Source of the DNA: Triops longicaudatus
Lineage: Eukaryota; Arthropoda; Branchiopoda; Notostraca; Triopsidae
Assembly: GCA_022885665.1 (NCBI GenBank)
Contig: JAGQDJ010000216.1
Coordinates: forward strand, 1-64,000
DNA length: 64,000 nucleotides
Reading direction: 5' to 3'
The translations under genes and the position numbers were made by a program. The notes under the pieces are model-generated. The model saw nothing but the letters and a program-made list of their open reading frames with translations, did no database searches and had not been told where the DNA came from. Positions 51,193 through 63,561 of the stretch are shown piece after piece. The first letter of the stretch is position 1. Each line of letters opens with the position of its first letter.

Positions 51193-53046
51193 TTACTGTC
51201 CAATATTTGCAAAGCTAAGAAATTTAACTGTAGTGTAAGAGTCTAAACCATGTTTGGATCCCTCTTTTCCGATCCCGGAGTGCCTCACTCCACCAAAGGG
51301 AGCTTCACAGGTTGATATGAGGGGATCATTGATTCCCAACATGCCTGTCTGGAGAGAACGGCTTAGGCGCCAAACCTGAGCTATGTCGTTCGAGTATATG
51401 TAGGCAGCTAAACCGCGATCTCCCTCATTCGCTAACTCCACAGCGTCTGCTTCTGTGTCGAACTCCATAACCGCTGCTACAGGACCGAAGATCTCATCTT
51501 GAAATACTCGCATGTCTCTCGTCACGTTGGTGAGTAAAGTGGGTTGGAAGTACAAGGAGCCATGTTGCTGTGACGGTCCGCCTCCTCGAACTGTAACTGC
51601 TCCTTTGGCAACAGCGTCAGTAACGAAATCGTACACCTGTCAAGTTGGTAACAGATTTTCAACCAATGAAGTACTATAACGAAATGAAATTACTCTACTG
51701 AACTGCCTCTGATTGATTAATGGCCCTTGCGTAGTACGGACGTCAGCAGGGTTGCCAAGTACCAATTCTTTGTCCATAGCTTCGGCAACTAAGCGAACGA
51801 ATTCCTTCGCTACGCTTCTGTGCACCAGTATCCTATTGGCTGTGACACAAGTCTGTAAATAACGTAAGAGTTAATGTCAGAAGTGAGAATAAAGCAGAGA
51901 TCAGACTTGTCCTGCGTTCCGAAATTTCGAAGCCATCAATCCTTGCACAGCTAATTTAAGGTCCGCTGTCGGTAGTACAACAAAAGGAGCATTCCCTCCA
52001 AGTTCTAACGACAGTTTTTTTAGTGTAGAACCGCACTGACTATACAAATCCTAAGTATAAATAATACTACTGAGTTATGTTTAATATCTTTTAACGGTGA
52101 AATTTTACTTGGCCAACGACAGTGCTGCCAGTAAAAGAGACGACTGACACTCGTGGATTAGTGCAAAAGACTTTTCCGATAAGTTCGGCATTTGTGCGGG
52201 AACACGGAAGCACAGATACCACACCAGTCGGCAGTTTTGCATCTTCAGTTAACTATTGGAGAGTTGCATTAAATTGAACTGTAGCAAATACATTTTTTTT
52301 TTGTACTTTAAGGAATGCGAGTGCCGTAAGGGGGGTATCTTCGGCGGGCTTAATGACACACGTGCAACCAGCAGCTAGAGCAGCACTAACTTTCCGTGCC
52401 AACATACCCAAAGGAAAGTTCCACTAGCAATATAAGCAATATGGAGTTAATTTAAGTAATAAAACCTGAAAAGGTAATTTACTGGAGTAATGAAGGCTGC
52501 TATTCCGGCAGGTTCGCGAATGGTCAGCAATTCTTTGCCTCTGACCGGACTCGGTATGTGCTCGCCATACGCTCGGCGTCCTTCCTCAGCGAACCATTCA
52601 AAGAAGCTGGCAGAGAAACCTACTTCTCCCTCGCCTTCTTTTACCGGTTTACCCTAGTTATTTTTAATATTAATTAATTGTCGGTTATTATGTTACAGAG
52701 GGTACGTTTTCAGACGATATCAATGCTCCTAATTCGGCTTGCCGCTGAAGGAGGAGTTCCTTTATCCGATGCAAGTACACTGCGCGTTCCTAAAATATAC
52801 ACAATATTTTTAATGCGAAAACTGGCTAATCTTTGGAGCTGCATAATGTCATTATTATGGGAGTACTTTCGGAGTGGTCTTTTTCCAAGTCTGAAATGCA
52901 GAAAAGGCATTTTCGACTGCTTGATTAGCTTCGACTACACCACAGTTTGGTACGGTTGCTAGATGTTCACCGTTAAAGGGATTCACTACTTCGAATTTGG
53001 ATGTAGTATTCGGCCATATCTGACCCACCCACACTTGCATAGTCAT
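51193..53046 (-). CDS. Succinate-semialdehyde dehydrogenase-type ALDH
   Basis: NAD(P)-dependent aldehyde dehydrogenase; the best family match is ALDH5 (succinic semialdehyde to succinate, last step of the GABA shunt). Eight exons, every junction in phase 0, give 480 residues: 53046-52867, 52789-52706, 52653-52483, 52423-52307, 52252-52109, 52050-51907, 51852-51694, 51636-51193. Visible are WNFPLGM (cofactor site), FTGSTVVGQ, general base Glu248 in LELGGNAP, nucleophile Cys282 in GQTCV, and EIFGPVAAV. The length equals that of bacterial GabD, and no mitochondrial presequence precedes the core, unlike human ALDH5A1. The residue two after the catalytic cysteine is Thr (TCVTAN), so the CxC redox switch of human SSADH is absent. 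The start is the first ATG in the frame (53046), 172 bp from the glycerate kinase stop. One intron uses a weak donor (GTCTGA, 51906). Substrate is inferred. Confidence 0.9.
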
Positions 53047-53218
53047 TATATGCAAAAAATAATAGAATTGTTGTATTAACAGTAAGGCTGTAGTTAAGCA
53101 CTGCTGTTGCTAGTATGCTCTACAGTCTAATGGCATCTTACAACGGCACTCGTTACAACGAAGACGAAATCGACAGTAACGTCAAAGGATGATAACAAAG
53201 ATACTGACACTCGGATAA

Positions 53219-54801
53219 CTAATCACAAGTTAGTGGCGAGAAGAATAATACGATAACATCCATAACATTTGTTCCAGTATGCCCAGTTTGAAACAAATAT
53301 TCTCCATGTCTCAGATTTTTGTAAAAGGAATACGTATCGTTATTTTCGAGAAAGCCTTTGGCATCTAAATTTTCTTGCATGGCTTGTTCTACCAGATTAA
53401 GTGTTCCAAAGGCACCAGCAGCATCCGTTGGTCCGTCAATGCCATCAGTTCCGGCACTTAACAATACTACATCGAAAATTGGGGATATGTTTTCCCGCAG
53501 TTCATGAATTTCTATTGCCCAAGACAACGCTAACTCTTGATTCCGGCCTCCGATTCCCGTGCCTTTTACGTGAACCGTAGTTTCGCCGCCTAGAATAAGA
53601 CAAAAAGCCCGCCTCTGCAACTTACATTTTTTAACCATTGCTAACAAACTCGTTACTAAATTAGAGTCCACTTTCAGCCGAGAAAAGCTAAGAGCCATAT
53701 TCGGCGTATCACTAGAAGCAGCGGGAATAAATATTCGTGTTATATCAGCTAAAATAGACCCTACGACGCGAGCTTCGCCTTGAATTTGGTTGGTCAGGAT
53801 GAAGCAATCATACCCTTTTCTTTCAATGAAATATTTCGCTGCACTTAAAGCAATTGTGTTAGTCCCTATTAGGATATTGGTATAATTCTCATGACTCTTA
53901 GGTGGCACGACTTCATCTACACGGTTGGGACTCAGTGCATTTACCACGGACGACGGAATTTTTTCTTGCAATTGAAATTTTTCAATGACATCCCACGCTA
54001 GACTAGGCGAATCGTTACTGGGGTACGTAGGTCCGCTAGCAATTGCATCAATCGGGTCGTTAATAACATCAGAGATGATTAGACTTATAATTTTCGCTGT
54101 TGTGCATCGAAGCAGGCCCCCTCCTTTAACTTTCGAGAGTCGGCGGCGAACTGCATTCATTTCTTGTATGGTGACCCCCGCCCGAGACAGAACTGCAATC
54201 GTCTCCTGCTTTTCTGCTAACGATACACCTTCTATAGGCATCGGAAGCAGTGCAGAGCCGCCGCCTGAGAACAGCAAGACGATGGGTTTTACACGAACAT
54301 AAATAAATGCGTTTTAAAAAATCGTCGATTATAATGTACCCGATATAAGTGCTAAAACTAAGTCCGCCGAGTTTAACTTCGACAACAAATCGACAATTTC
54401 CGTAGCTGCCTGGTACGAGGCTTCGTCAGGTTGGTTATTCTTGGCTCCTTCAATCACTTTGAAAATTTGCATAAACTCTTGATTTACTTCTGAGTTAACC
54501 AGGGAGTGTATTGGAACACTCAGAATCCCCGATTTTATTTTTGTGCCAAATTTTTTGTGCACATCAATTCCCATTCTCAGAGCTGCTTTCCCAAATCCTT
54601 CACACAATAAATATTCATTCTTTCTCTTTTATTTACGTTTTTATTTATGATACCTATGACATAGAAGTTTTCAGGGAATTCGAAGGGTCCTTTATCAGCG
54701 ATCCAGCAGAAGTTACCTTCTAGAACTACCTGCTCTCGAATCAAGTGAACTGGGTTGACTGCTTTTACGGCTTCGCGAAAAACGGACTTGCAGATTTCCA
54801 T
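53219..54801 (-). CDS. GLYCTK: Glycerate 2-kinase
   Basis: Phosphorylates D-glycerate to 2-phosphoglycerate, linking serine and fructose breakdown to glycolysis. Three exons (54801-54654, 54597-54340, 54264-53219) give 483 residues; human GLYCTK has 523, the difference mostly at the N-terminus, where no targeting sequence is seen here. The N-terminal kinase half carries FGKAALRMG, SGGGSALLPMP, KGGGLL and SDVINDPIDAIASGPT. The C-terminal MOFRL half carries LGGETTVH, GGRNQELAL and SAGTDGIDGPTDAAGA. HTGTNVMD closes the protein as in the family. Most of the gene is one 1,046-base exon. It lies directly upstream of the SSADH-type gene on the same strand. Confidence 0.95.
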
Positions 54802-57094
54802 ATTCACCTGCGGAAGCTTACATTCATTTATTGACTTTATATTAAAGCTGTGAATCAGTAAAGTAATTCAGCTAGCCACACATGGCAGAAAAGTTTCCTA
54901 ATGTGAGATTTTGTTCGTGCCAGTTAAGTTTTCAAACTTGTAGTTTTCACTTAAGTTCCGACGCATTGCTAGACTTACAGTCATAGACCCACGTCCAATA
55001 AATAGAACTATGACGAGATAAAAAGAGAATTGATTGATGGTACCATTGTTCGGAGAAGAGATCGAAGATAAAGAGAAAACAAACGTCACAATAGTTTCAG
55101 GGGTATTGGTGTACAAACTTATCTCCTTTTTTTCCCGACTAAGAATAGAACAGATAACCGCAGTAGAGGACCGCAAAATGATAGGGGTGAGGACTACGCG
55201 ATAAAGAAACCGATCACGAAATAAGACTACACGCAGACATTGATTCATGCAATGAGTAAATGCACCAAAGCAACTTCGAATTCTAAAGCGCTTAATAGGC
55301 TTTTATACTATTCTAACATTACTACCTTTTCTGGTGGCAGAGCTTGTCCAAAACCATACCTCGATTGGAAGCTTCCCATTGATGATATCTTACGCCAAGG
55401 AAATGGGAAGTTCTGTTTAAGCTTAAAGCTACCAATTTTTATTTAAATCCGTAAACATTTATTTAACTATTGTGGCCTCAAGTACCATTACAATGGTTGT
55501 TTGAGAAATATTTACATTAAAACAACGTAATTTTAGTTGTTAGAAGACACTGTAGACAGACACACAGACAAGAAAAATCAACGGAAAATTAGAAGTATTC
55601 AATATCTAAAAATGAAGTAAGCTAGGTGCAGTATAAAATTAGTAGCAAGTATTTTTATTTACGTAAAACCAAGCCAGGATGTTTCGATGGACACAAATTC
55701 TTGACTCACTAATTTCTATCAAGCTGGAAATGCGGATTTTTCTCTCGAATTGCAGACAAAACCAACGGTTTCATTGTCAAAATGATAAATGAATTTGTCT
55801 TTTATAACTCAATTTTGCTTTTTTAACCAATCTTTACAAACCTTAGATTATAATGGTAAATGCATGGAAATCAACTTAAAAACCCACCGTTAACACAAAA
55901 ATGGCAATTGGTTTGACACAACCAGAGATGAGAAATTCACAATTTTACTGCGCTATTCCGCACTGGATTATTATTATTATTTTAATATTTTCATAGCCGT
56001 ATCCTTAATGCGCTAAATACCTGCTAATTCTGCAAAATCCCTATGAACTAAAGAATATCCCTAATGCGCTAAAACTAAATCAACGTACTACGGATCTAAA
56101 GTTCTCAGTGACCAGACTTGCCAAATACCCTCCGGTCGTGACAGTTTGGCAAGATCGGAGTTCTACTTATTTTCAGGTGCTATCATACTCAATAGATCAG
56201 ACAATTCATTGTGAAAAATATAATAATAAAAAATTGATACTATTTTCAGTCGAGAATACTATTTCACTGACCAACAGTTTGTACCACCTTGAAATAAGCT
56301 GGGCTGAAATAATGTCTTAAAGGGACTTGACCACATTACTATTTTGTGCTAACAAGGAATTCCGAAATGAATCACCTAGTCAATCGTCAGTCCAAGGTCA
56401 CGGCAAGCTGATGGACTACTCACAGAAGACTACATGAAGACCAACATAAATACCTTGAGATATGCGTCAAGATTTCGTAAATTCCATACGTGATAGAGAG
56501 TACTTGTTACAAATGTGACAGTATTTTTTTACTGTGATGTGTTTGATATCGATGTTTACCCCGCGAAAAGATAACTGGTGTATAGTTCGTATGAATTTCT
56601 TAGTATATCGGTTTCGCGTTAGGTGGCTACACTGAGACATGCTGGTTTAAATAAGCCGAAAATTAACTAGCACAACTTAGAAAGGAAGTAATGCATTCAT
56701 AAACCAAAACAGTTTAAAACCATTTGAAGAGGAAAAATCTATATGGAATTTCGATCAAATAATGAGAAAAACGTGAAAGGTATAGTACAGGCACCCTAAC
56801 ATTTTTATGGGCACATCGCAACCAATGACATCGCATTATTCGCGGTTGACTCCATGAATAACAACAATGACTCAATGCGGTTTGCGCTAACATATAATGC
56901 ACTAAACAAAATAATGTTCGGAGGTAACGAAACGTAATTTTGACCGTGTGAAAAATGCTTGCTACAAGTTGTCATTATGTAAGTCGTCATTATGTTTGTA
57001 GTGAGAAATTAACCGTATTAAGGAATCTAGAATTTTATTCTGCAGTGTTAACTACACAGTTACAATACCCCGACATGACCATGTCAATATCCTA
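54802..57094. other. Intergenic region
   Basis: The region runs from the start of glycerate kinase to the 3' end of the acyl-CoA ligase gene. Short open frames exist (for example 54898-55248 minus) but have no recognisable domain and no splice partners. A poly(A) signal for the ligase transcript (AATAAA on the minus strand) is at 57039-57034. Confidence 0.55.
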
Positions 57095-59415
57095 TTAAGA
57101 TTCACGCGAAAGAATTTCTTCCAAAACTTGCCGCCTGAGGGGCTTTCCATTTTCGTTGTAAGGGATACGTTTAACAAAGAAGACCCCACCTCGCAGATTT
57201 TCTTCGTCGCATAGACGTTCTGTAGAAGACATTGCTTATGACTGTCGCTCTGTCTAATTTCTCATAGATTACTGTTTGCAATCACTTGGATATGTTCACG
57301 TGAAATTTCAGCTCCAGCTTCAAGCACTACCGCAGCTGCTGGCAATTGCCCATCTATACTGTTATGTATTCCCACAACGCAAGCGTCGACTACGCCTTCG
57401 ATTGAACACAATACATTTTGGACCCTTGCCGGATAAACCTACGAGAGACTTCATATTTTTCAAAATTGTTAGATTTGCTGGGACCTACGTGTGCTGCTCT
57501 GTATTTGATAAGTTCTTTAAGGCGTCCAGTTATGAAAACTTCCTCGTCGTTGTCATAGTAGCCTTTGTCTCCGGTGAAAGCCCAGCCGTCTTTGAATATC
57601 TCTTCTGTTGCCTAAAATCATGCCAGTACTAAATCATTACCGAACGTTTGATTAACAACTTTTGCGTTTCGCCAATATCCTTGCATCATTGTTGGCGTTT
57701 GGACCCAAACTGCTCCTTCTTGGCCAGCCCCTAAGATTTCCCCTGTCATCATGTCCACGACCTAAGTGCAGAAATATAACGAAAGTTCGAAAGAGACTGT
57801 ACATTTACCTTCAGAGAAACTCCGGGTAAAATCCAGCCTGATGTGCTACGCTTCCTTTCTATAAAATTTGAAAAAAAAACGCTACTTACTACGTAATTTT
57901 TGAAAAAGGATGCCACATTTTTTTCTGATTGGAACGTGCAAAAATTACTCCTCATATGGAGTACCTTCGTTTCCATTCTTTGGAGCTGTTCTTCGTGCAA
58001 GAGTGCTTGAAATGTATCCGACTTCGGTCATACCGTAACCCTGTTCAGGTAGACAGTAGACCGTTAATTTTCTACGACATATTTTTATTATTATTTTTTC
58101 TTTCCTTTTTACCGTAATGAAGTTTTTCAAGTTAGGGAAAACATGAAAAATTCCAGGCTCATCATCTGCATTCCAAGTAGAACCGGCAATGGAGAAAATT
58201 TGTACGCTGCTTAGGTCATACTGTTTGACAGCGGGATCACGCAACATCCATGCCATTTGTGTAGGGTATGCCATAACAAAATGTGGCTAATCCAATAAAA
58301 TACAAAAACCTGGTGTAATAACAACTGAGTCTAGGATGTTACAGTTACCTTTGCTTCTGCAATAGCTTGTATAAACGCAACGTCTGAAAGTTCTGACAAA
58401 GTAATGGCTTCAATTCCGCTCACCATGCCACTAAATGCAGCTCCAAGGCCTCCAATATGCGACATCGAATTTATGTATAGATATGCTCCGTTGTTAATGC
58501 TTTGCCTTGACCGTGAACTACTCATACACTGTAGATAAAACCCTTGGGAATAATTTCAGTATCAATACCTTCCCATAGATACCATAGACAGTAACGTCTT
58601 GTGAGTATGCATGATGCCCTTTGGAAGACCAGTAGTTCCACTTGAAAATGGTAGCCAAAGAAGATTATCCAAATTGGGATTGTTCGCTACTTCGTTATTT
58701 CCTAATTACAAATGCACAAAATGCACAAACGGTTAAAAAGGCGCGTTTCATCCCAGGTTACCTGTCGGGTTCCGTACTTCGTCCAAAAGCTCCGAAAAGG
58801 GAACGCAATTTTCTAATTTACCATCGATTAACCATACTTCTTTTACAGTTTTCGACATTTTCATGGCTTGGAGGGCATTATTACCCCTCTTGAAATCACA
58901 ACAGACGATTCTTGCTTCACAATAATCGCACCTCTCTGCAAGCTGGTCTGCAGATAACAGCCTTGTTTACAACATATACGTGATGCAGAAGAACTTCGCA
59001 GTTTCAGTTATTTGCTGAAATTTACCTGGAGGAGTAGTTACGGGCAGACCGGTAACAATTCCTCCGAGCTTCCAGATTGCCAATGTGATTAGTGGATATT
59101 CGACATGATTAGAGGCGTACATGCACACTACGGTACCACGTTGAAAACCTCGCAGTTGCAGTCGCGCTGTAAGACGAGCTACAATTGAGCTCACTTCGTT
59201 GAACTTGAATTGCTTCTTCGTTGACCAGTCTGTCTATGATCAAAAGATTTTAGTTTGTGAAACAACAAACGTCTGGTTGCACTTACGAGCCAAACTCTGG
59301 AACCTGTCTCTTCGTCCAAGGCATTCAATTTTCCTAAAATGAAGTCTGGAAACGGAATATCGGGTAATGGAAACCGAGGCATGTCACACTTTAAGATTTT
59401 GCTTTCCACACCCAT
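57095..59415 (-). CDS. Acyl-CoA ligase, 4-coumarate/luciferase-like
   Basis: Adenylate-forming enzyme (ANL superfamily) that activates a carboxylic acid with ATP and transfers it to CoA; the substrate cannot be read from sequence. Twelve exons give 545 residues: 59415-59287, 59233-59026, 58947-58762, 58701-58583, 58528-58349, 58286-58113, 58040-57965, 57858-57809, 57761-57660, 57611-57489, 57438-57273, 57219-57095. Motifs: phosphate loop SSGTTGLPKG (194-203), GYGMTE (333-338), FTGDKGYY with the ribose-binding Asp, hinge GRLKELIKYR, and catalytic Lys530 in NENGKPLRR. This fits the 4-coumarate:CoA ligase-like group that also includes beetle luciferases. The C-terminus is -SRES, so a peroxisomal PTS1 is absent, unlike many relatives. 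Exon 4 ends at ATG|GTATC; a second donor eleven bases later would shift the frame. Confidence 0.93.
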
Positions 59416-60107
59416 CTTTCTCGAACTATAATGCGTACAGTGATGCTTGCTGTTGTAGTATGCACTCTGCTTTGTTTCATATACTTCGCTCTTCTTCGTG
59501 GTTGTCTCTTATCTAGACATTTTCATTTATCTAGAATCTTTGTTTCGTTAGCGGTATCGGACTGACCATGCAAATTTTCTTGCAGACCTGTTCTTGAAAC
59601 ATGGTCTCATGACATTCTCAGAAGTTAGGGGAGGTTTGAAATGAATCGATTTCAGCCTAATTAGCGTTGATCATCTTTTGCTCTAGTGAAATATTTATAA
59701 TTTTTTCTGCCTTCGTTCTGTCCTCTTCAGACAAAGTAAAAGCATAATCAAATAGATACAAGCTTGAAAGGTCATTCCGCTTCGAAGTCACAAAGTCTCA
59801 AAACATATAGAGTTCTGCGTAAAACCGAGAGAGAAGGATTCACTGGAAATAAATAATGACTCCAATAACACTGCCCAAGGCTACGGGTTAAGAAAATCAT
59901 GGAAATCTTTTTGGATCACGACGAGAAAGCAATTATCAAAAAGGGATAATTACAGTCTTACAACAGAAGAACACAAATGAAAATCTAGAAACCCGGACAA
60001 TCTCTTTGTTTTAACTGGTTTTCCATTAAATAGGGTTTACTTTTGGTTGATTTGTGACAAAAAAATTCATAAGAAGTATCCAACATCCGCGCACTATGCG
60101 AAAATTC

Positions 60108-60253
60108 CTCTCAAAATGAGTAGAAAACGGTACCCAAAAAGATAGGCGCCAGTCGAGTATCATGATGCTCTCAAAAATAAAAGGGGGCACATTCTCAAAA
60201 GAGCCATGCCTAAGCTCTCAAAATGGGTAGTTTCCAACTCTCAGAACGAGTAT
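60108..60253 (+). repeat. Degenerate repeats of CTCTCAAAATGAG
   Basis: Five imperfect copies of a CTCTCAAAATGRGTAG-like unit start near 60108, 60168, 60191, 60214 and 60238 at uneven spacing (23-60 bp). The best two are CTCTCAAAATGAGTAG and CTCTCAAAATGGGTAG. The function is unknown; it may be a decayed tandem array. Confidence 0.55.
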
Positions 60254-60908
60254 ATAGGAGAACTAAATATTAACGTTTTTATTTCATTTATCGGTTCTTA
60301 TTAGTTTGTAATAATTACCAATTTTTATTGAAACTTTCATTTTGTATTTGTCAAACCGCAAACAAAAAACAAGTGTACATGTAAATCACAAAATGGACAT
60401 AGTAAAATCTTAAGAAAACAGAGAATGAAGAAGTTTAAAAAATCACAAAAAGAGGATAGCAAAGCAATTCATGCGAGAAACATGCAAAATTTCCAGGAGA
60501 AGTCACTGAAAAAAAAAGTTTCAATAAATAAAGAGATAAGAATCTAACCGGAAAAATGATAAATCACGGAGCTGCGAGGATACAAAAAATAAAGGCCAGG
60601 GGGATAAACTTCATGTACTGGCACTGAAAGAAATTTTCAGAAATTGAAGGCATAAGCACGATGGACATAAAAGTTGTTGGAGCACTCAGTCTAGGGAGTT
60701 CTAGTGGAGAATCCAATTCTTGTCACATAATAGATTCAAGTATTTTTTTTTCTTGCATATTCTTTACGCTGGCACGAAGGATTCTTAACAGCAAAATGAT
60801 AACTCACATGTCACAAACTTAAGCGATATTTTAGATGCGATCAAAATTTCCTGACTAGTCACTATGGAAGGGCTTTGTTTACTTTCAAAACAACGAAAAA
60901 GGGGAGTC

Positions 60909-60977
60909 CTGACCCAGCCCCCACATTACTTTTCCTGACCCAGCCCCCACATTGTTTTTGCTGACCCAGCCCCCACA
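60909..60977 (+). repeat. 26-bp tandem repeat, three copies
   Basis: The core CTGACCCAGCCCCCACA occurs exactly three times, starting at 60909, 60935 and 60961, with a strict 26-bp period. The nine spacer bases are T-rich and similar but not identical. The GC-rich core contrasts with the AT-rich surroundings. Confidence 0.9.
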
Positions 60978-63360
60978 GTAGCCACGGGTGAAGCTCCCAA
61001 CTTAGGCTCCAGTGTTTCCGTATTGGACATTTTACTGGAACGTTGTTCTCATTCTTCCTTTGTCAATTTTCGTCCCTTAACAGACATATTTACGGAATCC
61101 GGACCAAAATTGACACGGAATAGTAAATACGCGGTTGCTGAAAATAGACCCATTCCTGGCCACGTACGCTTTTTCCTACCCATTTAGAGACTTAACGCCT
61201 TCTTATTTTGAACTAAGCGTACTTGTCTTGAGAGCTGCCTAGTGAAGCAGAAAACGTCATTTTTGAATATATGTTATAATTGCGATTACCAACTACTCAT
61301 CTTAGGACGTCGTAATCTAATTGTTTTGAAAACCCGTTTCTACAGTGCATATCGAATGCATATGTTTACTTAAAACTACCATGCCTCCACTTTTTTTTTC
61401 GCTTTTGAAGAATATTTTTGTTGCGGCAACAAAACTCAACCATATTCCAGAAAAAATCTGAAAGTTGATTTTAAAAAACGTAAATTTATGTTAATAACAC
61501 AGCGAGCGAACTTGTTTGTACCAATGAATAGAGATTTACTCGTATCAGGCCTACTTAACAATTTTTAATTACTGATCGTTTTGAATGTTAAGCTGTGATA
61601 TAAACATTTATAGAGTAAGAAGAATACTGTAAAGATCAATACAAAAATATCCTCTGCGTTTCTGCTTAGATTTTTTTAATGAAAAGCACTATAATAAACA
61701 TGAAATATTTTTTCCCAATACATGTATTTTCTTTGTATCGGCAGTTGAATATACGCAATAGATAAGAACAACTAATAGAAGTTCGTTCAACTCGGCTCCT
61801 TTATTATCGTTTATTTAATTACTATTATTTTATATTTTTGTGTTGGTGTTAGGCGTGAGCTAGGCTCATTTACTTTTATTTCCTCGTCAACGGCTGATAA
61901 TGAATAACTCCTATATAATGCGGAAATGTTGCACTGATCTGTCTCGTCGGACAGAACAAAAATAGACTTGTACCGAAATCGAACTGATCTCAGATCGGGC
62001 AAATACAGCAGACCCGGAATAGACCACGCCTCGCTTTACGGAGTTTGTTAGCACTTGTCCTTGAAACTTGTCGTTTTTAACCTTTGTTTTATTAACTTAT
62101 TTCCTTTCCTTTTTTTCTGTTTCCGCTCTCTTTCCCTCAGAGCTTTCAATCTTTTGAGTGCACGAATGCGTTTAAATTTGGTTTTCGTTCGAACTGGAGT
62201 AACCAGACGTACGTCTCCAATGGAAGCGAATATTTTATTTTAAGTTTGTCCATTCTTTCGTATCCAGCATTGCAATAACGACAGGAACAAGAACACAGCG
62301 TTTAAAGAATAAGCACACTGTGCAATGTCAGTCCAAATCGTTTCACTATTAAATGCAGCCAGCATTGTACTGAGTAGATTACAGTGATTGGGGACGTCGA
62401 AAGTTTGACGTCGCTCGTCTAAAATCACCAAGCCAAACATAGCTAAATCCATTCAAGGTAATTTATATATTTACAGTTTTGAAGTCATTTGAAGTCATTT
62501 AATAATTTTCAAAGGCGAACGTCCCATTTAATAGCCACTCAAAGTCGATTTTGTGGATTTATTTTAGAAAACTTGAAAACTTGTTGGAAACTTGAAATTT
62601 CTATGTCCTTTTTATTTCAGTGCGAATTTTTTATAATTATATTCTGGCTAATAAAAATTTCCGAGAATGAATATCTCAAGTTCTGGAATTAAAGTTAAAG
62701 CACGTCGACATAAAAACAATGTACGGAGACATTTGACCATAGGATCTAAATTCCTACACCATATTTTTTGCTTCTAAATTTTTCAGAAACCTGTCAAAAC
62801 AAAATTAATTAAAGCCTCTCTATACTTTCAATCGAAGCTGATGACCTTTATTAAAATAAAATCGAGTAAAGTAGTGAAAGAGTATTTCAATTCAACTCAA
62901 TAATACACTGAAAAGCATTGAGATTCATAACGCGCGCTTCCTCAGAAGAGTCTCAGTCCACAACAGGCGTGTTTCGTAAAAGCGCCCGTTTACGAGTTGC
63001 TTATTGCTAACGTTTGGGTTACTAAACGGGCTAGTTTTGTAAATAATACAGCATGCATCCGACCGAAAAAATAGTGGAGTTGTGTCTTGGATTATAAGTA
63101 ATAATTTTGTGAGGACAAAGTCCTCAAATGTTTTGTCGCGTAATCGTACACGAAACTGTTTAAAGGGCTAGTGTGGGTTTGGCTAATGAGTGGTTAATTC
63201 ATGACACGCAATGCGAAACACTACTTTATTTCGAGATTGCCAATCTGTTGAAAAATAGTGAATGATTTCTTTTGCAAAGCCATCTATGTTAGTTCTTGTT
63301 CGAACCCCGTAGGAAATCGTCTAGTGATTATTGCAACCTGTAGTCTCTTGCGGGTGGTAA

Positions 63361-63384
63361 ATGTTTTCCATCAAGGACGCCACG
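63361..63384 (+). other. Possible 5' exon end of RXYLT1
   Basis: An ATG at 63361 is followed 24 bases on by a perfect donor (ACG|GTAAGTG). Splicing to acceptors just before 63562 does not keep this ATG in frame with RXYLT1. If it is transcribed, it would therefore be a 5' untranslated exon carrying a short upstream frame. Confidence 0.3.
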
Positions 63385-63561
63385 GTAAGTGAACGACCGT
63401 CACGGTTGTGGATTTGCTACGTTGCTTTGGTGTCGTGCGAGGGTTAACACTCTTATTTTACAATGCTGCTTTGTGTGGCATTCATTTAAGTGGCGTGCCT
63501 TATCCGTTCTGTGATGTTTGTGGCTTTTTGTTACAAGATACTTCGTTAGTATATTTGAAAC

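Larger units (their letters stand above)
59416..63561. other. Intergenic region with short repeats
   Basis: No exon was recognised here. The region is AT-rich, with two local repeat clusters (60108-60253 and 60909-60986), listed separately. It should contain the promoters of the ligase gene (leftward) and RXYLT1 (rightward). An ATG followed by a consensus donor at 63361-63385 may be a 5' exon of RXYLT1. Confidence 0.5.

Noticed and set aside
51637..51690. Read-through of SSADH exon 7 past 51694
   Set aside because: The extra residues are not aldehyde dehydrogenase-like, and the donor/acceptor pair restores the family sequence in phase.
58561..58583. Alternative donor GGAAG|GTATTG at the end of ligase exon 4
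   Set aside because: It would put the next exon out of frame with an immediate stop; the donor eleven bases earlier keeps phase 0.
63290..63325. GTTCGAACCCC resembling a tRNA T-loop
   Set aside because: No matching acceptor stem, D-arm or anticodon arm can be folded around it on either strand.
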